Source of the DNA: Clusia tigrina
Taxonomy: Eukaryota > Arthropoda > Insecta > Diptera > Clusiidae
DNA: 64,000 bases
Direction: 5' to 3'
Assembly (NCBI GenBank): GCA_920105625.2
Contig: OV050031.1
Location: forward strand, 46,838,925-46,902,924
Shown: positions 23,214-33,899 of the stretch, piece by piece
Layout: each line of letters opens with the position of its first letter
Position numbering within the stretch: the first letter of the stretch is position 1
Translations under genes and position numbers: made by a program
Notes under the pieces: model-generated
Database searches by the model: none
What the model saw: the letters and a program-made list of their open reading frames with translations, nothing else
What the model was told of the DNA's origin: nothing

Positions 23214-23886
23214 GTTAAATACTCACCTGAGCAAAATCTTTTAATAATAGAAATATATACATTTAATTTTTATATCAATATTTTATTATTTTACTCGTCC
23301 TTCTCCTTCTAGCTCTAGTCTATCAAAAGATGCGAGCTCTCGTACTCGGGTTCTTTTTATACCTTTTCGCCGCCGACAATCGCATGGTGACTGCGCTTTG
23401 AGGCGGCATTGCGCGACAGCGTTTCACGGCTGGGCTTGGCGGCACCGACATACAACACATGTCTCGCCAATTCCTCCGGCACCGAGAACCATCACCGTCT
23501 ACCGTATCTACGCGTAGCGGCTGTGCCGCGCATTTTGTACAATGCTTTGTACTGCTGCGCAAGCGCATGGTGCCAATGCTCTTTTCATATGTTTTCTTGC
23601 GTACCGAGAACCAGCACCGTCTATCGTGCCCTTGCGCAGCTGATGGCAGCGGATGGCAGCAGACCCTGTTGCAGCACATTTCGTACAATGCTTTGCACCG
23701 CTGCGCTAGCGCATGGCGCCAATGCTCTCAGTCTTGTGTTTTCCCACGCACCGAGAACCAGCACCGTCTACCGTGCCCCTGCGCAGCGGATGGCAGCAGA
23801 CGCTGTTGCAGCGTATTTCGTACAATGCTTTGTACCGCTGCGCAAGCGCACGGCGCCAATGACATGCAACGCGTATGTTGCTAACT
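23213..23886 (-). repeat. Gypsy-B LTR 2 (shared middle LTR)
   Basis: 674 bp, serves as 5' LTR of copy A and 3' LTR of copy B. It differs from LTR 1 and LTR 3 at only a few sites (for example TTTCTTGCGTA where the others have TTTCTCGCGTA), so the array is young. Confidence 0.92.
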
Positions 23887-24297
23887 CCTCCCCCCTTAAG
23901 ATCAGCCATCCTCGGCTGACGGGCGTCCCGCGTTCGGGCACTGCCACGCTATTTCTGATATGATTGAAAATATCCAAAGTTTTCCTTGTCTCTCTTTCTA
24001 AAATTGGTCACGTGTGAGGACCAAAATCACGGCAACAAAGCAGGACCCATCATGCCCCGACCCTCTAGAGTTTTTAAGAATGGACAATAGCTGGAGACGA
24101 CCAGGGAAACAAAAAGAACATTTCAAGCTTTAAGCAGTTTCAAATGAGAAACACTTCCTTTTAAAAAAATTTAAAGTTCAACTTTAATATCATAAACGTT
24201 ATAAATTTAATCGATGTATTGCCCATATGAATTGAATGAGGTGATTCTAGTTGCTGCTGGTAAGAGTGCTTGTAAGGGAAGTTTAAGAAAATATGCC

Positions 24298-26008
24298 CTA
24301 ACGTAGGTTGTCTTTGTGGACTACTCGGCCATCCACCAGGATACTCGATCCGAGGTCTGCGCCTACAGTCTTCTGGTTGTAAACTTTTGATAGTTTGTTT
24401 CCAAACCTTTTATTTGCCTTAACAAATACCTTGTCTCCTGTTTTGAAAAATTTCGTTTTTCGCAGCCGGTTGAAATATTGGAGTTTAGTTTGTTGCGTAA
24501 CTCGTAGTCTGGCTTCCACCTCGCCTCTCATTACCTCGGAAATAGAATGAAGTATGTCGACAGGTCTCTGATTAGTAACAGAGTGGATTGTGCGGTTGTA
24601 CCTGGATACCGCTAACAAAACTAGCTCCCCTGTTTCCAAACCTTTTATTTGCCTTAACAAATACCTTGTCTCCTGTTTTGAAAAATTTCGTTTTTCGCAG
24701 CCGGTTGAAATATTGGAGTTTAGTTTGTTGCGTAACTCGTAGTCTGGCTTCCACCTCGCCTCTCATTACCTCGGAAATAGAATGAAGTATGTCGACAGGT
24801 CTCTGATTAGTAACAGAGTGGATTGTGCGGTTGTACCTGGATACCGCTAACAAAACTAGCTCCCCTATATCCGAGGAATAGTCCGCTGCTTTGAGACATC
24901 TTGAAATCTCCGTCAATGTGCTGTGGAAGCCTTCCACCTGTCCATTAGATGTGCTGTGAAGGGGCGGAGCTGCATGAACGCTAGCATCGAACTGATTTTG
25001 TAGCAGTGACCTTATAGTGTTAGAAGTCAGCGATTTTTCGTTGTCGCATACCACAGTACGTGTATCCTTAAAGACATTGAGGGTTTCCAGTAGGGGTCCT
25101 TTGAGGTCCACTATACTTCTGGATCTTATGGGTTTTACAATGGCAAATTTGGAGAACTTGTCCAGGCATGTGAGGAAGTGGTGACCTGCCGTGGAATTGA
25201 TATCCAGATGCAAAATTTCGCCCGGATGCGTGGGAATAGGGGTTTTGCCTATTTGGGTTGCGTGTGGGTGTCGATTGTACTTGCCTTCCTGACATATGCG
25301 GCAGGCAGATGCCAGCTGCTTGAATTGTTTACGGACACCGGGGAAATATGCCATCCGCAACACCTGACCTGTAGTTTCATTCGGCGAACGATGGGCTCTG
25401 TTGTGCTCTCTGGCTAGGATTTCTTGTTGCTCGCTTGGGTTGGTGATATCCTTTACCCTTCTCTCACTGAATCGGAACTTCACGGATGGGAAGAGATCCG
25501 GCAAGGTGTCCTCCAAATATTGCAATGTAACTCGATCGCAATATATTCCATTCACAACATTGACGTTAACGGACTCGTTCAGCAGCTGGGGCAAGTCCGA
25601 AGGTGAGGCATAAGTTAGGACATGCCTGAGCTGTTTCTGGAATACTATGGAGGAAGTTTTCTTCGACTTCTCTCCAGCTTGAAGGATAAGCTGATTTCTG
25701 AAGCAATTGACGGGGTTATCGACAGTCGGTATAGGAGATCCCAGCGACTTTTCAGCGCTTATATTGGTTTCACGTTGGTTAGGTTTCTTCATTATTGCAT
25801 TTATGTGCTGTCGTGAAAGCGCGTCCGCGACAACATTGAGTCTTACTGGCTTGTAATGGAACCTCGGGGCGAACTCCTCAATGAAGGATCGCCATCGTTT
25901 CATCTTTGAGTTAACATTTCTGTCCGAGAGAGCGAATGTAAGGGGTTGATGGTCTGTAAAAATATTTAGGTTCTTGACTCCGTATAGGTAGTTTCTCAGC
26001 TTCTGCAA
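24298..26008 (-). pseudogene. Gypsy-B copy B RNase H end and integrase, with 235-bp internal duplication
   Basis: Open for 478 codons from 26008 down to 24572. It covers TDHQPLTFALSDRN, the integrase HHCC block (REHNRAHRSPNETT, CRICQEGK), and the D, D, E core (LDINSTAGH; VVCDNEKSL; NGQVEGFHS, where copy A has VERFHS). The carboxyl end is wrecked by a direct tandem duplication: 24397-24631 is repeated as 24632-24866 (235 bp, not a multiple of three), so the frame runs out at 24572, while the true carboxyl end sits in another frame at 24298-24660. A TAG at 26012-26014 separates it from the polymerase. Confidence 0.88.
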
Positions 26009-26011
26009 TGA

Positions 26012-27634
26012 CTAAACAATTGCAAGCAGCTCTCGCTCATTAGTTGCAGAGTGCTCCTCTGTATCGGAGAGAGTGCGCGAGATCATGGTAATGGGCCGAC
26101 CTCCCTGCGATAGTACAGCCCCTAAGGCATGGGATGAAGCATCCGTGGTTAGATCGAATGGTTTTCCGAAATCCGGATAGAGAAGCAAAACATCCTCTGA
26201 TGCAAGTGCTGACCTCACACGCCGAAAGGCGTCTAATGCATCCGCATCGAGGACAATCGAAGTGTTTTTAGACTTTGATGCGCCTATATGACCATTCTTC
26301 CCCCTCAGATACCTGGTTAGTGGCTTGGTAATCCGAGCATAATCCTTGATGAACCTTCTATAGTAGCCCGTCAAACCTAAGAAGGATCTTAAGGCGCGAA
26401 GGCTGTGGGGCTGCTCAAAATCAACGATATCCCTCACCTTGTTTGGGCAAGTTTTTATACCAATGTTGGAAACAACAAATCCCAGGAACTCTACCTCCTT
26501 TTTAAAGAACCTAGACTTTTCTCTAGCGACTCGCATATTAGCCTGGAATAACCTGTCCAAGACCCTGCGTAGATCCGTAAGATGCGTTGTTGCATCAGGA
26601 GAAAATATGATCACGTCATCCATGTAAACATAACAGCTCCTTCCAATCTCCTCCCGGAGTACGTCATCAATAGCTCTTTGGAAGATACTAGGGGCGTTCT
26701 TAAGGCCCATGGGTAGACGGCAATATTCATACTTGCCATTATTTATTGAAAAGGCAGTTTTCTCCCGGTCCTCCTCTGCTAAAGCGATCTGTTAGAAGCC
26801 ATTTTTTAGATCGATAGTTGAGAAATATGTAGATTTTCCCAAGTTTGCGAGAATGACCGAAGTGTCGGGTATTGGATATCGGTCGCTGATGGTTTTATCA
26901 TTTAATCGCTTAAAATCCAAAACCAATCGCAGTTTCCTGTGCCCGTTTTCATTTACTCCTTTCTTGGGTACTACCCAGAGGGGGTTATTAAAGGGGGACC
27001 GAGAAGGTCGTATGATCCCGTCCTCGAGCATGCTACTTATTTCCTTATTTACGAATGTGGTGGCTGCAATGGGGTAAGGATATGATCGGGCGTAAACTGG
27101 ATCATTGTCTGTAGTTCGGATGGTTGCAAGGACGTTGGTGTTGAACGGCAGGCCCTCTCTGGGATCCGCAAACACTCCATTCAGATCAATCAGGAGTTGC
27201 TGGAATTCCGTAGTGGCCTCAGAGGGAATTTCCGTTTGATCGTTGCTGCTGGTATGCTCTTCTTCCTCGTTCTCGTCTATAATGGAATCTGTGTAATTCA
27301 CCCCTTCACACTCCTGAAAGAGCAGCGTTTCCATTCCCCGGGCATGGCTGAGTGTTCCCACGTCTAAGTTGACACAAGCCGAGACGTCCGTTAGCAGATC
27401 AAACCCGATTATAGCGTCAAAGGTGTTTAGAGTGGGAAGCATGTAAAAGGTAGAAGTCCTTCCTAGCACATTCATTCCACATTTCCTAGTGACAGGAACA
27501 CTCCCCACCACAGTTTTGACCTTAAATGGTTTGATTACCGGCTTTATTCCCCGCAGGCCAGGGATATCCCTAATATAATTCTTGGCAGAGCCGGTGTCCA
27601 CCAAGAACTTTAAACGCTGTGATGCTAAGGTCAT
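26012..27634 (-). pseudogene. Gypsy-B copy B protease and reverse transcriptase with one shared stop
   Basis: The frame from 27634 contains protease (KFLVDTGSAKNYI), polymerase (KLRLVLDFKRLND; YVYMDD near 26623) and RNase H (LTTDASSHALGAVLSQGG). It is interrupted only by the TAA at 26792-26794, the same codon that breaks copy A, and ends at TAG 26012-26014 where the neighbouring frame suggests a tryptophan. The ATG overlaps the gag stop as ATGA (27631-27634). So copy B pol has two stops and no frameshift before the integrase duplication. Confidence 0.88.
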
Positions 27635-28968
27635 TTGAAGGTATGGGAGGAGTGACCTCCCATCCCTAAAAAATTCACCTCGTCGAAAGTTGTTTCCCCC
27701 TCAACATCGGCACCGGGGTCATCCCGTCTGTAGTTTCGGTTGCGACGACGACCTTCACCCCGGAGGCTTCCATTGGCCCAGCCACCAGGAGAAGAATTAC
27801 TTAACTCAGCGTCCAGGAAATTGACTCTTGGGTGTTTCGAATCGTGTGAAGGTGGTAGCGACGAGTGTGGCCTTTTTGTAGCTGGATCCCTCCCTTGAAA
27901 TTGCTGGCTATCCGAGTATCCTTTCCGCATATGAGGAGCGCCGATAGAAGCTCCAAACCGGTTTGCATTGAAGGGATTTCGTGGAGGAGCGTCTATGGCG
28001 GGTATCGTAGACGGATTGTCCCATCGGGGTGGAGTTCTTGGCTGGGCGATGCCCCCAGTTCTTGGACGACCAATGGCAAGTCGAGCTGAGTCGGGCTGAT
28101 ACATCCTTATAGGCTGCTGGTTGACGCTATAATTGAAGGAGGGGTGGATTCCCTGGGGCCCCCATCGCTTCCATGACTGGTCTATATGGGCTCTGGCTGT
28201 GTTTATTTCTAGCTCCAAGGCCAGAGCGAGGGCTGCCGACATATCCGGGGGACTAGCACAAAGAACTGATGAACTCATGGGCTCGTTGAGCCCCGAAATG
28301 AATACGCTCCTATCCAGGTTCCTGTGCTCTTCATTCAGGATTTGCTTCCGCGATGCATCACCAGAATTGCTCATGTCGTTCTGGTTGGTTAGAAGGGTGA
28401 GCCTCTTCTGAATCTCGTCATAATACTTAGAAACGGACCATCCCCTTTGCCTGAGACTCAGCATTTCTTGTTGAAGCGCGTATGAGGGTCTTCTGTCTGC
28501 ATATGTAAAATCTAACCGAGCCAGTATTGCGTCAAGGTTAGTAGGCGTATTGAAGGATGTTAGGAGGGCATCGGCCTCTCCCATTACCTTGCTTCGGATC
28601 AGGTCAACGGCCTGGTAATGGCGAGGAAGACCTTCCGAACCCGTGAAAGGGGCGTAAGCGCTAGTGACAGATCTCCGCCAAGAAGCGTACTGCGTCCTGC
28701 TTCCACCAAACTCGCGAAGGGCTTGAATGAGTACGAATGAATCAACCCCTTCACCCTCTCGATCGAACGTAACATCGTTATAAACTGTGGGAGGTACTGC
28801 CGGTTGTCCAAGGATCTGCAGTTCTTTTCGGAGTTCGCATATCTCGTTGCGACTCTCAATAAATCGTCGGTTGCTTTCTTCAGTCAAAGAGGAGAAGGCG
28901 GTGTTGATCATAGCCTCAAATATAGCCAAATCACCGCGGGGTTGGTGCGCTGCTTCGTTGTGCGCCAT
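27631..28968 (-). CDS. Gypsy-B copy B gag, complete open frame
   Basis: 445-codon capsid gene, the only undamaged gene of the array. It begins MAHNEAAHQPRGDLAIFEA, has a coiled-coil-like start (EESNRRFIESRNEICELRKE), a central helical capsid part and a Pro/Arg-rich end with EGRRRNRNYRRDD. No CCHC knuckle, as in gypsy-group gags. It would package element RNA into cytoplasmic particles. Start chosen because it is the first ATG after the repeat-rich leader and is conserved in copy A (22309). Confidence 0.85.
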   Translation of the reverse strand: MAHNEAAHQPRGDLAIFEAMINTAFSSLTEESNRRFIESRNEICELRKELQILGQPAVPPTVYNDVTFDREGEGVDSFVLIQALREFGGSRTQYASWRRSVTSAYAPFTGSEGLPRHYQAVDLIRSKVMGEADALLTSFNTPTNLDAILARLDFTYADRRPSYALQQEMLSLRQRGWSVSKYYDEIQKRLTLLTNQNDMSNSGDASRKQILNEEHRNLDRSVFISGLNEPMSSSVLCASPPDMSAALALALELEINTARAHIDQSWKRWGPQGIHPSFNYSVNQQPIRMYQPDSARLAIGRPRTGGIAQPRTPPRWDNPSTIPAIDAPPRNPFNANRFGASIGAPHMRKGYSDSQQFQGRDPATKRPHSSLPPSHDSKHPRVNFLDAELSNSSPGGWANGSLRGEGRRRNRNYRRDDPGADVEGETTFDEVNFLGMGGHSSHTFK

Positions 28969-29250
28969 ACTACAGTCTAGAAGCGCACTCTACTTTGCGA
29001 TGAACGGTACTAGAGACCTGACTGAACGTGGCCTGTGCTGGTCTTCCCTTGTTACAGCGGAAGTCCTTGGTGTGGTGAGCCATGCACCGTCTTTTTTGGA
29101 TGCTCTCTACGTCACCAAGAATGTGCTAGAACTTATGGTTGGGCTGTGCAACGCCTTTTGGGTAGTTCTAAAAATTTAAAGTTTTATTATTTAAAAAATT
29201 TTTATTTTTTTAAATTCATTTTTTTTAATTAAAATTTTGTTTACGTTAAA

Positions 29251-29985
29251 CCTGGAGGGTCCCGTAGGAATCGCAGATTTTAACGCAATATAGCACCACA
29301 TATCGCCATTCTTGCTTTATACCGGTGAACGTGGAGATGGGCTATGCACCACCTTTTTCGGTCGCACCGTGTTTAATAATAAACCTTGCGAATGGTCAAT
29401 ACGCAGCGAACCGCCTTTTTCGGTAGCGCTAAAAATTTATTATTAATTATAAATTTTTATTTATTTGTACTAAAAACTGGAGGGTCCCGTAGGAATCGCA
29501 GATTTTACCTCAATATATACCACGTATATGTTACAAAAACTGGAGGGTCCCGTAGGAATCGCAGATTTGCTTTTTTTATTAACCCCTCTCAAGGGTACGG
29601 TAAGAGCTTTGGCAGCGACTTTTTCGCATGCCCCACACTTCCGACACAAAAACTGGAGGGTCCCGTAGGAATCGCAGATTTGCTTTTATTTATTAACCCC
29701 TCTCAAGGGTACGGTAAGAGCTTTGGCAGCGACTTTTTCGCATGCCCCACACTTCCGACACAAAAACTGGAGGGTCCCGTAGGAATCGCAGATTTGCTTT
29801 TGTTTATTAACCCCTCTCAAGGGTACGGTAAGAGCCTGTGCAGCGACTTTTTCGCATGCCCCACGCTTACGACACAAAAACTGGAGGGTCCCGTAGGAAT
29901 CGCAGATTTGTTATTTATTCACCCCTCTCAAGGGTGGGTTATGAGCCAGTGCAGCGACTTTTTCGCATGCTCCAAGTTGGGCGCC
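29251..29985 (-). repeat. Gypsy-B copy B leader tandem repeats (one unit more than copy A)
   Basis: Same design as in copy A but with six occurrences of the GGAGGGTCCCGTAGGAATCG core. The extra unit of about 114 bp (around 29650-29765) is nearly identical to its neighbour, showing that the repeat number changes quickly. Confidence 0.87.
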
Positions 29986-30659
29986 AGTTAAATACTCACC
30001 TGAGCAAAATCTTTTAATAATAGAAATATATACATTTAATTTTTATTTCAATATTTTATTATTTTACTCGTCCTTCTCCTTCGAGCTCTAGTCTATCAAA
30101 AGATGCGAGCTCTCGTACTCGGGTTCTTTTTATACCTTTTCGCCGCCGACAATCGCATGGTGACTGCGCTTTGAGGCGGCATTGCGCGACAGCGTTTCAC
30201 GGCTGGGCTTGGCGGCACCGACATACAACACATGTCTCGCCAATTCCTCCGGCACCGAGAACCATCACCGTCTACCGTATCTACGCGTAGCGGCTGTGCC
30301 GCGCATTTTGTACAATGCTTTGTACTGCTGCGCAAGCGCATGGTGCCAATGCTCTTTTCATATGTTTTCTCGCGTACCGAGAACCAGCACCGTCTATCGT
30401 GCCCTTGCGCAGCTGATGGCAGCGGATGGCAGCAGACCCTGTTGCAGCACATTTCGTACAATGCTTTGCACCGCTGCGCTAGCGCATGGCGCCAATGCTC
30501 TCAGTCTTGTGTTTTCCCACGCACCGAGAACCAGCACCGTCTACCGTGCCCCTGCGCAGCGGATGGCAGCAGACGCTGTTGCAGCGTATTTCGTACAATG
30601 CTTTGTACCGCTGCGCAAGCGCACGGCGCCAATGACATGCAACGCGTATGTTGCTAACT
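29986..30659 (-). repeat. Gypsy-B LTR 3 (5' LTR of copy B)
   Basis: 674 bp; ends at 30659 and is followed by the target duplication TGTA (30660-30663) and the minus-strand LINE. Confidence 0.92.
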
Positions 30660-31010
30660 TGTATGACTCAATGTGAATTTTTGCAGAAAATATTTGTTTC
30701 AACTTCTGCATGAGACCGTCATTCCAAAGTTTATCGAATGCCTGCGCTACGTCTAAGAATATGGCAGAACAGAACTGCATTGCGTATTTCTTTAGTCAAT
30801 CGTACTCAATTGTGCCATGTTTTCTCCGAAAGCCAAATTGGCAATCAAGTTGTTTACTTACGGCTGCATCTTCTTCAAACAGCTTGGAAAGTATAGACAG
30901 TAGACTGATAAGTCCTTATGAAAAGGGATTGCTGGGTTCTTTACTCAGCTTGAAAAAGATTTTGCAGTCCAACATTGCTGTCTGTCACCACGCACAAACC
31001 TTAATTGCTT
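30660..31010 (-). pseudogene. Minus-strand Jockey-like LINE, 5' half of target of Gypsy-B
   Basis: Reverse transcriptase matter read on the minus strand: SILSKLFEE near 30890, QFGFRRKHGTIE near 30820, CSAIFLDVAQAFDKLWNDGL near 30770-30720, then KIHIES up to the array. Across the removed array the frame continues into RDRKLL at 16786. Upstream limit not certain; recognisable matter fades near 31000. Confidence 0.75.
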
Positions 31011-31439
31011 TTCAGTTGGTATGTATCAGAGAATTCAGAGAAATGACTCTTGTTTTGCGCGCACTAACACATGTGCAAAACTGTAGTCGTGTGACCGATT
31101 TTCTTCAGAATTCTGGTTAACCAATGATAAACAAACCTATCCATTTAAGGAACTAATGATAAACAAAGACAGTTTTTTTTAAACGTCAGAAAATTTGACG
31201 TTTAAGTGTCCCGTCTCTATGGTCTCTGGTATGTATACACACATACTAGGTGGTATTGAAAGTAATAGCAAAGAATACATAGAACAGACATTTGATATGA
31301 ATGTATTTGTGCGAGTTCTGCTACCCAGTAAAAAAATTGATCGCTCTCGGAGCAATCACGGATCGATCCAATGCGAGGCATTGATCGCTCCCTATTGTTC
31401 TAGAGCTCATGTATTTTGCGCTCCTTTTTAACATAGCGT

Positions 31440-31625
31440 GTCATTGGAAGCGAGCGCTCGTTTTGACTTCCTATGCGAGCGGTATTGGAGCGCTCGTTTT
31501 GACTTTCTAAGCGAGTAATATTGGAGCGCTCGATTAGAGTTCCTACGCGAGTAGTATTGGAGCGCTCGGTTAGAGTTCCTACGCGAGTAATATTGGAACG
31601 ATCTTTTATTCATAGTACGCGAGTA
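31440..31625. repeat. Subterminal tandem repeat, ~36-bp unit with GGAGCGCTC
   Basis: About five imperfect units of the type ATTGGAGCGCTCG followed by AGAGTTCCTACGCGAGTA. Each unit contains the palindrome GAGCGCTC. Similar GGAGCGCTCA and GAGCGATC motifs recur beside the right end (39079-39113). Looks like a transposase-binding array. Confidence 0.8.
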
Positions 31626-31743
31626 AAATTTGAAACGATTATTGCTTATTCTGCATATTAAATGTTTGTATACAAAATTGAAAGAACATAGTGGTATAAT
31701 TCTAGCTAATTCTAGTCTTATATATAAGAAAAATAATTCAATT

Positions 31744-32162
31744 TATTACCGCCGAACAGAGTATTTTAAATTATTTGATTTCTATTTTTTCCTACTGGGT
31801 GTTTTGCTTATCATAGAATTTTTGATATGTTTCTCATTACATATGTATATAGTTTTTTCCCCCCTTTTGTCTATATATTCTATTATACGCATTTATATTT
31901 GATAGCCTTGGAATAACTGTTAAATACCGTTTTAAAAAAAATAGCTTACGCGTTTAGAGACTTGGAAGAGTACAGTCAGTTCGCGTTTGTATATGGAGAA
32001 ATAAACAAGAATTTTTAAAGTCGTGGCAAAAACGGTTTAAAACCTTATTTAAATTTTATGTAATGTATAGTTTTTCGAATAAAATCTTATTCACTTGAAA
32101 ATCGACCCTTCTTTTAAAAACTTGTCGAGCGCGGACTCGGGATTGTGAAACCTCCTTTCACA
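31744..32162 (+). repeat. BEL 5' LTR (419 bp)
   Basis: Starts TATTACCGCCGAACAGAG (the 3' LTR has TGCTACCGCC, so the first bases have mutated) and ends CCTCCTTTCACA. Confidence 0.9.
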
Positions 32163-32292
32163 AATCTTTAAAAATTCTTTTAAATTGTAAAAACACGGTT
32201 CGTGATAATTAAAGTGAACTTTACGCGTTTCGGGAAAAATAAAACAAAAAACTAAAGAAGTGTTATAAACTGATCCGTTCGAAAACGCAAAT

Positions 32293-32634
32293 ATGTTCGC
32301 CACGGATGGCCTAAACCAGTCGGACAGCGTACACCACTGCAAAAAGTGTGACCAAGCGGATGATTCCCGTATGGTGCAGTGTGATAAGTGCGACATGTGG
32401 TACCACTATGATTGCGTCGGAGTAAATCATGACATAGCTGATATAAGTTGGAGCTGTGGATGCGGTAATCCCTTGTCAGTAGCAGTCACATCGAGTTCGA
32501 ATGCTCCTCCGACAAATGCGCATAATAATGTTCCAACAAAAGTCCAACAAATTCAGCCACAGGCGACGTCCTCCCCCAAACCGTGTGCAGCCAATTACAT
32601 CAAACAAAAAATACATCGAATCCATCCGAAGTAA
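32293..32634 (+). pseudogene. BEL gag, amino-terminal PHD-finger segment
   Basis: First 113 codons of the gag polyprotein. Residues 17-60 form a cysteine/histidine cluster of PHD type: CKKCDQ, CDKCDMWYHYDCVG, then WSCGCG. Such a zinc finger opens the gag of many insect BEL elements. After a Thr/Pro/Gln-rich spacer the frame ends at 32634; the rest of gag continues in another frame, so a frameshift lies near 32600-32640. Confidence 0.8.
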
Positions 32635-32639
32635 TTTAA

Positions 32640-33899
32640 ACGATCGTATGGAACAATGGACAAGTTGCCGAACAGACAGTTGGAAACATTGGAAAAGTTG
32701 CCATCCAAGTTGAAGCAGAAGCACAACAAGAAGTAATGGAGAAAAACGCACAGCAGCCGCAGTCGGCGCCAATGGTTAGTTTTCGCTCTGCAACTCGAAC
32801 GCAGCCAATGTATACAAATGAGCCGAACTTTTATAATGTTGCGCCAAGAGAATATAATGTTGCGCCAAGCGGATGTAATGCTGCGACAAACATATATAAT
32901 GTTGAGAAACACACAGAGTTTGCTAAGAATACTCAGCAACATTCGTTGTTTACGTTTGACAGCCAGCCACATTTTCTATCAAATTCGCATCCAGCTTCTC
33001 AAAAAGAAGAAAGTGCAAAAGCAGGTGAATTGCGTTTAGCTATGCTGGAAGAAGAGACAAAACTTCAAAAAAGTTATTTAGAAGAAAAATATAAAATATT
33101 GTCACAAGCTCAAGGGATTTCCTTGATTAAAACCGATAGTTGTCCCCAGTCGATGCCTACCAAAATGCAGCTGGCAGCTAGGCAAGCCATTCCAAGCGAG
33201 CTGCCGCATTTTCATGGTGATCCTGAGGAGTGGCCTCTGTTCATAAGCAGCTTCGATACCAGCACAGAGGTCGCCGGGTACACGAATGTCGAAAATTTAA
33301 TGCGATTACAGGCCTGTCTTAAAGGAAAAGCACGGGAAATGGTGAGGAGCAAATTGCTACTACCGGCAATGGTTCCAGAGATAATTCACGCTCTAAGGAT
33401 GTGCTTTGGTAAGCCAGAGTATATAATTGAAAATCTCATCGACAAGGTAAGAAAAGTGCCACCATTAAAGGACAGATTAGATACACTTGTTGATTTCGAT
33501 CTTTCTGTGCGCAACGTTTACTCAACGATGGAGGCTTGCCGCATGGACGCCTACATGAACAACCCTATGCTGGTAAGAGAACTAGTAGAGAAGCTTTCGA
33601 ACCAGTACAAAATGTCTTGGGCTATGCATCCTAAACAAAAGGAAGTGCCATTGGTGAAGGTGTTTAGTGATTGGCTTTATGCGCTCGCGGAAGCTGCCAG
33701 TCAAGTGGTTTCGCCTACAACAACAAAACGCAACGGCCATGTCAACACGCACATGCAAGCACTCAATGTTCAGCAGAAATATGACTGCGGGAACTGCAAA
33801 AGCAACGGGCATAAAATTGCTCAATGTGAGGAATTCAAGAAGCTGAATATTGATCGCAAGTGGGACGTGATACGATCACTGAAACTATGCCGTCAGTGA
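32640..33899 (+). pseudogene. BEL gag, main part (DUF1759-like) with zinc knuckle
   Basis: Open for 387 codons from the ATG at 32736; the frame is already coding upstream from about 32650. It holds a coiled-coil stretch (LRLAMLEEETKLQKSYLEEK), the capsid block LPHFHGDPEEWPLFISSFD with KGKAREMVRSKLLLP (typical of the DUF1759 family), and a CGNCKSNGHKIAQC knuckle near the end. It ends at TGA 33897-33899, after which protease coding continues in another frame. Confidence 0.85.

Larger units (their letters stand above)
16791..30659 (-). mobile_element. Gypsy-B tandem array: LTR-internal-LTR-internal-LTR
   Basis: Two internal regions of one Ty3/Gypsy family share a middle LTR. LTRs are 16791-17464, 23213-23886 and 29986-30659, each exactly 674 bp, starting AGTTAAATACTCACC and ending GTTGCTAACT on the plus strand (AGTTA...TAACT ends as in the fly gypsy group). 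Coding is on the minus strand. The whole array is flanked by TGTA (16787-16790 and 30660-30663), and removing it restores an open LINE frame, so one insertion event founded it. Internal lengths are 5748 (copy A) and 6099 bp (copy B); the 351-bp difference is a 235-bp duplication, one extra ~114-bp leader unit and two single bases. No envelope gene exists in either copy. A likely route is unequal exchange between LTRs of sister copies. Confidence 0.93.

Noticed and set aside
22727..23218. Plus-strand open frame of 163 codons, 201 codons at 29386-29991
   Set aside because: Translation of the leader tandem repeat, antisense to the element; the difference in length equals one repeat unit.
22591..29985. 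Regular repeats as a CRISPR-like array
   Set aside because: Units are contiguous, about 114 bp, without unique spacers, and lie in a retrotransposon leader of a eukaryote.
31428..31613. Minus-strand 61-codon frame with repeated RALQYYS motif
   Set aside because: Product of the ~36-bp tandem repeat (multiple of three); no start context or family.
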